The translations under genes were made by a program, and so were the position numbers. From assembly GCA_015493675.1 (NCBI GenBank), contig WGCR01000556.1, forward strand, positions 1 through 5,508: a stretch of 5,508 nt of DNA, written 5' to 3'. Shown here piece by piece: positions 1-5,508 of the stretch. The notes under the pieces were generated by a model that searched no databases, was not told the DNA's origin, and saw nothing but the letters and a program-made list of their open reading frames with translations. How positions within the stretch are numbered: the first letter of the stretch is position 1; every line of letters starts with the position of its first letter. Source of the stretch: Anaerolineae bacterium. GTDB lineage: Bacteria; Chloroflexota; Anaerolineae; J102.

Positions 1-954
1 AAATATCTCGACACCATCGTCCACACAGCGCTTTCCAGCATTCACGGCTTGTTTCAAGGCTACGATATCGTGCTTTATTTCATTGCCGGCAACAGTCTGG
101 TGGCGTGGATTCCGCGGCTGGCGGGCCAGAAAACCATCATCAATGTAGATGGGCTGGACTGGAAGCGGGAAAAATGGCCTGAGCTTGCGAAAAAGTACAT
201 TCGTTTTGCCGAAAAACTTTCAGGCGTGACAACCAACGCGGTCATCTCCGACTCGCGGGTGGTGCAGCGTTATTATCAAGATGTTTATCATATCCCCACT
301 ACCTATATCGCCTATGGCGCCGAATTGCCCAAACGCGAGCCTGGCGAAACATTGCAACGCCTGGGATTGAAACCGCGCAACTATGTCCTGTATGTCGGGC
401 GTCTGGTGCCCGAAAATTGTGCACACCATCTGGTGGAGGCCTGGCAGGGTCTGGACACCAACATGAAGTGCGTTATCGTGGGCGACGCCCCCTACGCCGA
501 AGATTACAAGGCCAAGCTGCGCGCTTATCACGATCCCCGCGTGGTTATGCCCGGCTACATCTTTGGCGAGGGCTATTGGGAGCTGGCCAGCAACGCCTAT
601 GCCTTTGCATTGACCTCGGGGGTGGGAGGCACACATCCCGCTCTGGTGGAAAGCATGGCCTTTGGCAACTGTGTTATCGTCCACGATACGCCCGAGAACC
701 GCGAGACTATCGGTGATGCAGGCCTGTTCTATGACGGCAAGATAGGGGCGGAGAGTCTGCGCTCTGTCCTCCAACAATTATTGACTGATCCGGCGCTGGT
801 AGAAGATTACAGAATCAAAGCCGCCGACCGGGCGTCCCGGATATTTTCCTGGGAAGCGGTCACAGATGCTTACGAAGCGCTTTTTTACGACGTTTTAGAG
901 GGAAGACGCGTTGCTTCGTTCGAAACAGCCGTTTCAACAGGAAACAGCAATTAA
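1..954 (+). CDS. Glycosyltransferase, DUF1972 + GT4-type (5' partial)
   Basis: This is the C-terminal 317 residues of a GT-B fold glycosyltransferase. The frame is open from base 1, so the true start lies outside the window; the TTG at 49 is internal. The first ~110 visible residues resemble the DUF1972 N-terminal domain of rhamnosyl/glucosyltransferases: HTALSSIH, then YFIAGNS, then the INVDGLDWKREKW signature and an ISDSRVVQRYY stretch. The C-terminal half is a GT4-type nucleotide-sugar binding domain, with YVLYVGRLVPEN, VIVGDAP, then GGTHPALVESMAFGN around visible residues 209-222 and PENRETIGDAGLFY. The first glutamate of the usual EX7E motif is replaced by Gly209, while Glu217 is kept; the GGT(H/N)P form is what I recall for DUF1972 proteins. 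No signal peptide or membrane span is visible. By family it is a cytoplasmic or membrane-associated enzyme adding a sugar to a surface polysaccharide or lipid-linked glycan; donor and acceptor cannot be told. The 62-nt gap to glgP, with no terminator seen, allows co-transcription. Confidence 0.88.
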   Translation, partial: KYLDTIVHTALSSIHGLFQGYDIVLYFIAGNSLVAWIPRLAGQKTIINVDGLDWKREKWPELAKKYIRFAEKLSGVTTNAVISDSRVVQRYYQDVYHIPTTYIAYGAELPKREPGETLQRLGLKPRNYVLYVGRLVPENCAHHLVEAWQGLDTNMKCVIVGDAPYAEDYKAKLRAYHDPRVVMPGYIFGEGYWELASNAYAFALTSGVGGTHPALVESMAFGNCVIVHDTPENRETIGDAGLFYDGKIGAESLRSVLQQLLTDPALVEDYRIKAADRASRIFSWEAVTDAYEALFYDVLEGRRVASFETAVSTGNSN

Positions 955-1003
955 CCATCAAAAATACCTGTAAAACAAAATTTGCACATAAAGAATTCCT
1001 AAC

Positions 1004-1010
1004 AAGAGGT
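1004..1010 (+). promoter_or_regulatory. Ribosome binding site for glgP (fixes the TTG start)
   Basis: AAGAGGT lies 6 nt before the TTG at 1017. It is the only good Shine-Dalgarno match in the spacer after the glycosyltransferase stop. The next in-frame ATG is about 38 codons downstream and would remove most of the conserved N-terminal domain, so the TTG start is preferred. Confidence 0.7.
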
Positions 1011-1016
1011 AGTAAA

Positions 1017-3575
1017 TTGAAACTATTAGGTTCGTTATCCGTGTTTCCGGCCATTCCTGAGCGATTAGGGGAACTCAATGATTTAATCTATAACCTGTGG
1101 TGGTCCTGGTCGCCCCGCGCCCAGGAGATGTTCATGTCGATCGACGCCATTATCTGGGAGGAGGTCAATCATAATCCCGTCAAGCTCTTACGCCGCGTTT
1201 CACCCGAACGGTTGGAGTTGTTAGCGAAAGACCGAGAATTTCTCGATCTTTTCGATGGCGTCATAGATTCCTTCCAGGAATACATGAATCCTGAGAGCAC
1301 CTGGTTTAGCAGGTCTTACCCAAAACACAAAGAGGATCAGATCGCTTACTTCTCGGCTGAATTCGGTCTGCACGAGTCGTTGCCGATTTATTCGGGCGGC
1401 CTGGGTATTCTGTCGGGTGATCATTGCAAATCTGCCAGCGATCTGGGACTGCCCTTTGTCGGCGTCGGTTTTCTGTATCCGCAGGGCTATTTTACACAGT
1501 ACATTGCCGATGACGGCAGCCAGGAAGCAATTTACGAAAAGCTCGATTTTTATGAAGCGCCGGTGATGGCTGCCCGCGATGCCGACGGCAAGGAGATCAT
1601 CATAAGCGTGGAATTGCCGGGACGCAACGTTTACGCCCGGGTATGGCGCATTCAGGTGGGACGCATCCCCCTCTACCTGCTTGACACCAATGTCGAGCAG
1701 AATGCTGAGTCGGATCGCGAGTTGGCGGCCCGACTTTATGGTGGGGATCATGAAATTCGCATCGCCCAGGAAGTGGTTTTGGGCATTGGCGGCGTCCGTG
1801 CGTTGCGGGCGCTGGGCATCACCCCGTCGGTTTATCACATGAATGAGGGACATTCCGCATTTCTGAGCCTGGAACGCGTGCGGGAATTGGTGCAGGAGCA
1901 ACACCTTAGCTTTTTCGAGGCGCAGCAGGTTGTTTCCGCCAGCTCAGTCTTTACCACCCACACGCCGGTGCCGGCCGGGAATGACGCCTTCGCTTTTGAT
2001 TTGATCGACAAATACTTCCGCACCTATTGGGGGCAGATGGGGCTGGACCGCATCGGTTTCATGAATCTGGCCCGCTGGCAGACGCCCTGGGGGGAACTGT
2101 TCAGCATGACCGTACTGGCGCTGCGTTTTGCATCCTACGCCAACGGTGTCAGCAAACTGCACGGGCATGTCGCCCGCAAGATGTGGTCGGGCCTGTGGCC
2201 GGATCTGCCAGTTGAGGAAGTTCCCATCACCCACATAACCAATGGGGTGCACACAGGCACCTGGCTTTCCACCGAGCTTGCAGCACTGTATGATGAATAT
2301 CTGGGCGCAGAGAACTGGCGTGAAGAGCCCGATTTGATCGATATCTGGAACAAGGTGGATGATATCCCAGATGAAGCGCTATGGAAATGGCATCAATCCC
2401 TGCGCCATAAATCCCTTGATTTCTTGCGGGAGCGCGTTGCGTATCAACGGCGACGCTACGGCGATTCACCCGCCGAGATCGAGGCGGCCTACAAGCTTTT
2501 TGATCCGGACGCCCTGACCATAGGCTTTGCCCGACGGTTTGCGACATACAAGCGGGCGAATCTGATCTTTCATGACATGGAACGGATCAAACGGATATTG
2601 AACGATTCTGATTGTCCGGTGCAGATCGTTTTTTCTGGCAAAGCGCATCCTGCGGATGAACCAGGAAAAGCGCTCATCAAACAAATTCATCAACTTTCCA
2701 AGGAGCCGGACTTCCTGGGCAAGGTTATATTCATTGAAAATTATGACATCAACATCGCCCGCCACCTGGTGCAAAGCGTTGATTTATGGTTGAACACTCC
2801 CCGTCGTCCCAATGAAGCCAGCGGCACCAGCGGCGAAAAAGCCGCCCTCAATGCCGTCCCCAACTTCTCTGTACTTGACGGATGGTGGGTGGAGGGCTAC
2901 AACGGGGAAGACGGCTGGGTCATCGGTGACGAACGTGAATACCGGGACGAAGCTACGCAAGATGAAGCGGACGCCCAATCACTTTATAACACACTGGAAA
3001 AAGAGATCATCCCGCTCTTTTCCAACCGTGACACCACCGGCACGCCCCATGAATGGGTCAGGCGCATGAAAGCATCGATAAAATACTGCGCCCCGCGATT
3101 TTCCATGAGCCGACAGGTCAAAGATTACGTGAGTAAGCTATACATGCCCGCGATTAAGGCAGGAAAGAAGATGTCCGGAGACGACTTTGCTGCAGCTAAA
3201 GCCCTGGCGCATTGGAAGGAACAAATTTACCGCAACTGGGGGCATGTGCATATTTCTGTTGAACACCTGGATATAGAACGCCTGTCCATGGGAGAATGCA
3301 TTCAACTGAACGCCCAGGTCTCCCTTGGCGCCATCTCACAGGAAGACGTTGCAGTTGAAATCGTGTGGGGGTGGCGGTCAGAGGAAGAGGAAGAATTACA
3401 GGATATTCGAATTATCCCCATGACCGTAGAAAGCGCACAACCCACGGGCGTTCTCAAATATACAGGAAAACTTTGTTTTGATACAAACGGCAAATTCGGT
3501 TATGCCATTCGAGTGCTTCCAGTCCATCCAGATATGAACAACCGCTATGAGGCGGCCCTGGTGAAATGGGCATAA
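1017..3575 (+). CDS. glgP: Alpha-glucan (glycogen) phosphorylase, DUF3417-containing long form
   Basis: PLP-dependent GT35 enzyme, 852 residues, that removes glucose from the non-reducing ends of alpha-1,4-glucan with phosphate, giving glucose-1-phosphate; cytoplasmic storage-glucan breakdown. Residues ~1-105 form the N-terminal DUF3417 domain of the TIGR02094-type phosphorylases (PERLGELNDLIYNLWWSWSPRA). The catalytic part follows: AYFSAEFGL (110-118), IYSGGLGILSGD (124 onward), HMNEGHS (274-280), TTHTPVPAGND (313-323), TNGVHTGTW (408-416), RRFATYKR (506-513, matching the phosphate/PLP-contacting RxxxEYKR segment of classical phosphorylases), and EASGTSGEKAALN. In the last motif Lys608 aligns with the PLP Schiff-base lysine. 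All expected core motifs are present and the length is normal for this subfamily, so it should be active. The classical regulatory N-terminus of animal enzymes is absent, as expected. It begins with TTG. The upstream gene is a glycosyltransferase; a shared glucose-1-phosphate/nucleotide-sugar supply is an inference. Natural substrate (glycogen or maltodextrin) is not resolved by sequence. Confidence 0.96.
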   Translation: MKLLGSLSVFPAIPERLGELNDLIYNLWWSWSPRAQEMFMSIDAIIWEEVNHNPVKLLRRVSPERLELLAKDREFLDLFDGVIDSFQEYMNPESTWFSRSYPKHKEDQIAYFSAEFGLHESLPIYSGGLGILSGDHCKSASDLGLPFVGVGFLYPQGYFTQYIADDGSQEAIYEKLDFYEAPVMAARDADGKEIIISVELPGRNVYARVWRIQVGRIPLYLLDTNVEQNAESDRELAARLYGGDHEIRIAQEVVLGIGGVRALRALGITPSVYHMNEGHSAFLSLERVRELVQEQHLSFFEAQQVVSASSVFTTHTPVPAGNDAFAFDLIDKYFRTYWGQMGLDRIGFMNLARWQTPWGELFSMTVLALRFASYANGVSKLHGHVARKMWSGLWPDLPVEEVPITHITNGVHTGTWLSTELAALYDEYLGAENWREEPDLIDIWNKVDDIPDEALWKWHQSLRHKSLDFLRERVAYQRRRYGDSPAEIEAAYKLFDPDALTIGFARRFATYKRANLIFHDMERIKRILNDSDCPVQIVFSGKAHPADEPGKALIKQIHQLSKEPDFLGKVIFIENYDINIARHLVQSVDLWLNTPRRPNEASGTSGEKAALNAVPNFSVLDGWWVEGYNGEDGWVIGDEREYRDEATQDEADAQSLYNTLEKEIIPLFSNRDTTGTPHEWVRRMKASIKYCAPRFSMSRQVKDYVSKLYMPAIKAGKKMSGDDFAAAKALAHWKEQIYRNWGHVHISVEHLDIERLSMGECIQLNAQVSLGAISQEDVAVEIVWGWRSEEEEELQDIRIIPMTVESAQPTGVLKYTGKLCFDTNGKFGYAIRVLPVHPDMNNRYEAALVKWA

Positions 3576-3591
3576 ACGCTGCAACAAAACA

Positions 3592-3629
3592 AAAACAACG
3601 ACCCGGACGCAAATCCGGGGCGTTGTTTT
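3592..3629. terminator. Bidirectional rho-independent terminator between convergent genes
   Basis: Hairpin with left arm AAAACAACG-A-CCCGGA (3592-3607), six-base loop CGCAAA (3608-3613) and right arm TCCGGG-G-CGTTGTTTT (3614-3629). The only mismatch is A3601 opposite G3620. On the plus strand the stem ends in TTTT, starting 16 nt after the glgP stop. On the minus strand the complement of the A-rich run at 3583-3599 gives a longer U-tract, so the same hairpin can end the rpoD-small membrane protein transcript, whose last stop is 3649-3651. Confidence 0.85.
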
Positions 3630-3648
3630 CATATTGATCGTATCAAAA

Positions 3649-3921
3649 TCAAGACAGGGGTTGAGGAGGAGACGCTAGAGGGGGCGACTCTACAGCAGGC
3701 AACTCGGGCGCGTCGGACGAAACAGAAAACCCAAGCTCTAGCTCCAACTGCTGGCGCTTTTCTTCCGCCGAGCGTTTTCCTTCCTCGATTGCTCTATTGA
3801 TATTTTCCTTGATGTCGTGGACAATGCCCTGTTCGCTCTCTTTGGTGGCTAGCAGATAGACTCCTGCGCCAAAAGCAACGCCCAAAGCAACGCCTCCGAC
3901 AAATTTCAGGATTGTGGACAT
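3649..3921 (-). CDS. Small YtxH-like single-span membrane protein
   Basis: A 90-residue protein. Residues ~5-24 (LKFVGGVALGVAFGAGVYLL) form one glycine-rich hydrophobic segment, most likely a membrane anchor. Residues ~26-64 are a charged, helix-forming stretch (KENINRAIEEGKRSAEEKRQQ) able to make a coiled coil. The last ~25 residues are a Pro/Ser-rich, probably disordered tail. This layout is that of YtxH/gas-vesicle-protein-like small proteins (PF12732 type), whose molecular role is not well defined; the assignment rests on architecture and not on a unique motif. The ATG is supported by AAAGGGAGG (3927-3935) five bases upstream. Only 23 nt separate it from the rpoD stop, on the same strand with no terminator between, so it is very likely the last gene of an rpoD transcript. 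No cleavable signal peptide is evident; the cytoplasmic side should carry the coiled coil if the positive-inside rule is applied. Confidence 0.8.
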   Translation of the reverse strand: MSTILKFVGGVALGVAFGAGVYLLATKESEQGIVHDIKENINRAIEEGKRSAEEKRQQLELELGFSVSSDAPELPAVESPPLASPPQPLS

Positions 3922-3944
3922 GACAGCCTCCCTTTCAGTGGGGG

Positions 3945-5288
3945 TTACGAGAGATAATCACGCAGCTTTCTGCTGCGACTGGGATGTCTTAATCGGCCCA
4001 GAGCCTGGGCTTCGATCTGGCGAATACGCTCGCGGGTGACGCCAAACTTGCGCCCAACCTCTTCGAGCGTGTAGTTATAGCCATCAACCAGGCCGAAACG
4101 CAGTTGTAAAATCCTCACCTCGCGCGGAGACAGGGATGCAAAAATCTCATCAATCACCTCTCTCAACAATTGCCGAGACGCTTCATCTGTGGGCGATTGG
4201 GCATCTTCATCAGGGATAAAATCGCCCAGATAGCTATCCTCTTCCTCGCCAACAGGCATCTCCAGAGAAAGCGGGCGCTGGCTGACACGAATGACCTGCT
4301 CAACCTTCTTGGGAGAAACGCCCAACGCCTCGGCAATCTCCTCTGTGGTGGGCTCCCGCCCCAGCTCCTGCACCAACTGACGACTGGTACGGGTGAGACG
4401 GTTAATCTGCTCATACATGTGCACGGGCACGCGGATAGTGCGTCCCTGATCGGCAATCGCCCGGGTCACCGCCTGGCGAATCCACCAGGTGGCGTAGGTG
4501 CTGAATTTATAGCCGCGGCGATAATCAAATTTATTGACAGCCCGAATCAAACCTATATTTCCTTCCTGAATGAGATCAAGGAAAGGGACGCCACGGCCAA
4601 CATACTTCTTGGCGACACTGACAACCAACCGAGAATTGGCCTTTATAAGGTGTTCCTGTGCGCGCTCGCCGTCACGAACAACCCACAGCAGGTACTCTTT
4701 TTCGATGGGATCTTCGACACCTTCACCGAGACGAATACCGGCCAACTCTCCACGTTCCATACGCTTGGCGAGCTCAACCTCTTCGCTAGCCGTCAGCAGG
4801 GGAACCCGACCGATTTCCTTGAGATACAAACTAATCGAATCATCCATCTCTATCTGACTGAGATCGATATTCTGCTGAGCTGCCGCAGCGCCGGTTTTTT
4901 GAGGCCGTTTTTTATCAGATGATTCTTCTTCCGTATCGTCAGCTTCTACAAACTCATCCGCCCCCTCTTCACCTTCTTTCATATCACGAACCTCGATGCC
5001 GTGATCAAAGAGAGTCAAAAAGGTGTCTTCGAGGAGCTCCATATTGGATTCAATCTCAGGAATGACCTGAAGAATCTCATCATAGGTTACAGACCCGCTG
5101 TCCTTTCCGGTTCTCAACAGGTATGCCACCGGCGTTTCCCCAGGCTCTAACAAGACAGTCGATTCTTCCACTGTCTCCTTTTCTTCAATAGAGCCATCAT
5201 CGAATGACTCGATTTTGGCCTTTTCCTTTATTTCGTTTTGTAATTCTTCTTGAATGCGTGCTTTCATATCTTTTTCTTTCTTTGTCAC
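3945..5288 (-). CDS. rpoD: Principal RNA polymerase sigma factor (RpoD/SigA, sigma-70 group 1)
   Basis: Housekeeping sigma factor that binds core RNA polymerase and recognises -10/-35 promoters. With the GTG start at 5288 it has 447 residues. In order: a charged N-terminus; region 1.1 at ~54-103 (VTYDEILQVIPEIE to FDHGIEV); an acidic Glu/Asp-rich linker at ~104-125; region 1.2 at ~148-180 (DDSISLYLKEIGRVPLL); a short non-conserved segment at ~181-204; region 2 at ~205-285, with the core-binding LDLIQEGNIGLIRAV and the -10 melting/recognition stretch YATWWIRQAVTRAI (Gln272 and Thr275 correspond to the -10 reading residues of group 1 sigmas); region 3 at ~290-365; region 4 at ~377-447, with the helix-turn-helix YTLEEVGRKFGVTRERIRQIE for the -35 element. 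Having region 1.1 and a complete 1.2-4 marks it as the primary rather than an alternative factor. A longer reading to a TTG at 5330 lacks a ribosome binding site, and the ATG at 5267 has only a weak one. The small membrane protein gene follows 23 nt downstream. Confidence 0.96.
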   Translation of the reverse strand: MTKKEKDMKARIQEELQNEIKEKAKIESFDDGSIEEKETVEESTVLLEPGETPVAYLLRTGKDSGSVTYDEILQVIPEIESNMELLEDTFLTLFDHGIEVRDMKEGEEGADEFVEADDTEEESSDKKRPQKTGAAAAQQNIDLSQIEMDDSISLYLKEIGRVPLLTASEEVELAKRMERGELAGIRLGEGVEDPIEKEYLLWVVRDGERAQEHLIKANSRLVVSVAKKYVGRGVPFLDLIQEGNIGLIRAVNKFDYRRGYKFSTYATWWIRQAVTRAIADQGRTIRVPVHMYEQINRLTRTSRQLVQELGREPTTEEIAEALGVSPKKVEQVIRVSQRPLSLEMPVGEEEDSYLGDFIPDEDAQSPTDEASRQLLREVIDEIFASLSPREVRILQLRFGLVDGYNYTLEEVGRKFGVTRERIRQIEAQALGRLRHPSRSRKLRDYLS

Positions 5289-5293
5289 AGACG

Positions 5294-5300
5294 ACCTCCC
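5294..5300 (-). promoter_or_regulatory. Ribosome binding site for rpoD (selects GTG start at 5288)
   Basis: On the minus strand GGGAGGT occupies 5300-5294. The near-perfect Shine-Dalgarno GGGAGG ends six bases before the GTG codon at 5288-5286. This places the start inside the longest open frame, which extends to a TTG at 5330, and upstream of the first ATG at 5267. Confidence 0.8.
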
Positions 5301-5346
5301 GGAGCGGCATCGATGCTGGCTGCGATGCAAAAGGCTCTGCTTGTTT

Positions 5347-5352
5347 ACTATA
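5347..5352 (-). promoter_or_regulatory. Possible -10 element of the rpoD promoter
   Basis: TATAGT on the minus strand matches five of six positions of TATAAT. A start site near 5340 would give a leader of about 50 nt. No convincing TTGACA-like -35 box is seen at the usual 16-18 bp spacing; that position reads CCAAAT. This is a weak prediction, and rpoD may also be read from promoters further upstream. Confidence 0.25.
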
Positions 5353-5383
5353 GGATTACAAATCGGGTTATTTGGTTACCTGC

Positions 5384-5401
5384 TCGTTTCACGTGAAACG
5401 A
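5384..5401. promoter_or_regulatory. parS: parS-like palindrome (candidate ParB-binding site)
   Basis: TCGTTTCACGTGAAACGA is an uninterrupted perfect 18-bp palindrome centred between 5392 and 5393. Its inner 14 bp, GTTTCACGTGAAAC (5386-5399), equal the core of the bacterial parS consensus TGTTTCACGTGAAACA; only the outermost T/A pair is replaced by C/G. parS sites load the ParB CTPase clamp for chromosome segregation and usually lie near oriC. This one sits in the intergenic region, 15 nt after the Trm112-like stop and about 95 nt upstream of the rpoD start. No parA, parB or dnaA is visible here. It could instead be the operator of another symmetric DNA-binding protein. Confidence 0.6.
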
Positions 5402-5415
5402 ATCAACCGGCGGAT

Positions 5416-5508
5416 TCAGTCCGATTCCGGTCTGGGATAACGAAAATCAATAATGCCGTCAACAATAGGCCAATGAGAGCCGCAAGACGGGCATATAACA
5501 GCAGTGGT
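5416..5508 (-). CDS. Trm112-like zinc-ribbon protein, C-terminal end (partial)
   Basis: A minus-strand frame enters from the right edge of the window and ends at TGA (5418-5416), giving 30 visible residues. It contains ICPSCGSHWPIVDGIIDFR: a CPxCG zinc knuckle followed by a (Y/W)PI.DGI motif. This matches the second half of Trm112/YcaR-family small zinc-ribbon proteins (typically C..CG..YPI.DGIP near the C-terminus), and similar ribbons precede the catalytic domain in some SAM-dependent methyltransferases. The stop ten residues after GIIDFR favours a stand-alone Trm112-like protein, whose relatives activate or accompany methyltransferases; a broken methyltransferase gene is the alternative. 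The first Cys pair would lie outside the window. It points in the same direction as rpoD, 127 nt upstream of it. Confidence 0.55.
   Translation of the reverse strand, partial: TTAVICPSCGSHWPIVDGIIDFRYPRPESD

Noticed and set aside
930..945. GTTTCAACAGGAAAC near the end of the glycosyltransferase as a second parS-like site
   Set aside because: Only five-base arms match, the central CACGTG is absent, and it lies in coding sequence.
955..1016. Independent promoter for glgP in the intergenic spacer
   Set aside because: TTGCAC at 982-987 could pass as a -35 box, but no -10 hexamer is found at the right spacing.
1221..1904. 227-codon open frame on the minus strand inside glgP
   Set aside because: It is antisense to conserved phosphorylase motifs and the translation shows no domain or ribosome binding site support.
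4170..4922. Long open frame of 250 codons on the plus strand inside rpoD
   Set aside because: It lies entirely antisense to strongly conserved sigma regions, has no recognisable motif, and follows from the codon pattern of the real gene.
5289..5330. Extension of rpoD to the TTG at 5330
   Set aside because: The 14 added residues (MHRSQHRCRSGRSS) are not like a sigma N-terminus, and the strong GGGAGG lies inside them, six bases before GTG.
5384..5401. The palindrome upstream of rpoD as a transcription terminator of the Trm112-like gene
   Set aside because: The symmetry runs through the centre with no natural loop, and no U-tract follows on the minus strand; the exact parS core fits a DNA-binding site better.

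Overview
The window holds five protein-coding regions in two convergent blocks. On the left, reading rightward, are the 3' part of a glycosyltransferase gene and a complete alpha-glucan phosphorylase gene. On the right, reading leftward, are the tail of a small zinc-ribbon (Trm112-like) protein, the principal RNA polymerase sigma factor, and a small single-span membrane protein. The blocks meet at a U-tract hairpin at about 3592-3629 that can terminate transcription from both sides. I see no mobile elements, CRISPR arrays, tRNA or rRNA genes, and no gene-free stretch longer than about 300 bases.

This is a bacterium of moderate GC content. The sigma factor is a full housekeeping RpoD/SigA type with region 1.1. 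Its short non-conserved segment, the long DUF3417-type glycogen phosphorylase and the DUF1972-type glycosyltransferase together look like Chloroflexota (Anaerolineae-like). That assignment is inferred from remembered family resemblance and was not tested. Translation starts are varied: TTG for the phosphorylase and probably GTG for the sigma factor, each decided by a good Shine-Dalgarno sequence.

Region by region: 1-954 is a GT-B glycosyltransferase (start outside the window), probably acting on cell-surface or exopolysaccharide. 955-1016 is a short spacer with the phosphorylase ribosome binding site. 1017-3575 is glgP, which releases glucose-1-phosphate from storage glucan; that product can also feed nucleotide-sugar synthesis for the neighbouring transferase. 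3576-3648 is the convergent terminator region. 3649-3921 encodes a YtxH-like small membrane protein, 23 nt downstream of rpoD and very likely co-transcribed with it. 3945-5288 is rpoD. 5289-5415 is the rpoD upstream region. 5416-5508 is the C-terminal end of a Trm112-like protein.

The most interesting non-coding signal is a perfect 18-bp palindrome, TCGTTTCACGTGAAACGA, at 5384-5401 just upstream of rpoD. Its inner 14 bp equal the core of the ParB-binding centromere site parS. It may be a chromosomal parS, or an operator that ties the housekeeping sigma gene to a ParB-like or other palindrome-binding regulator.
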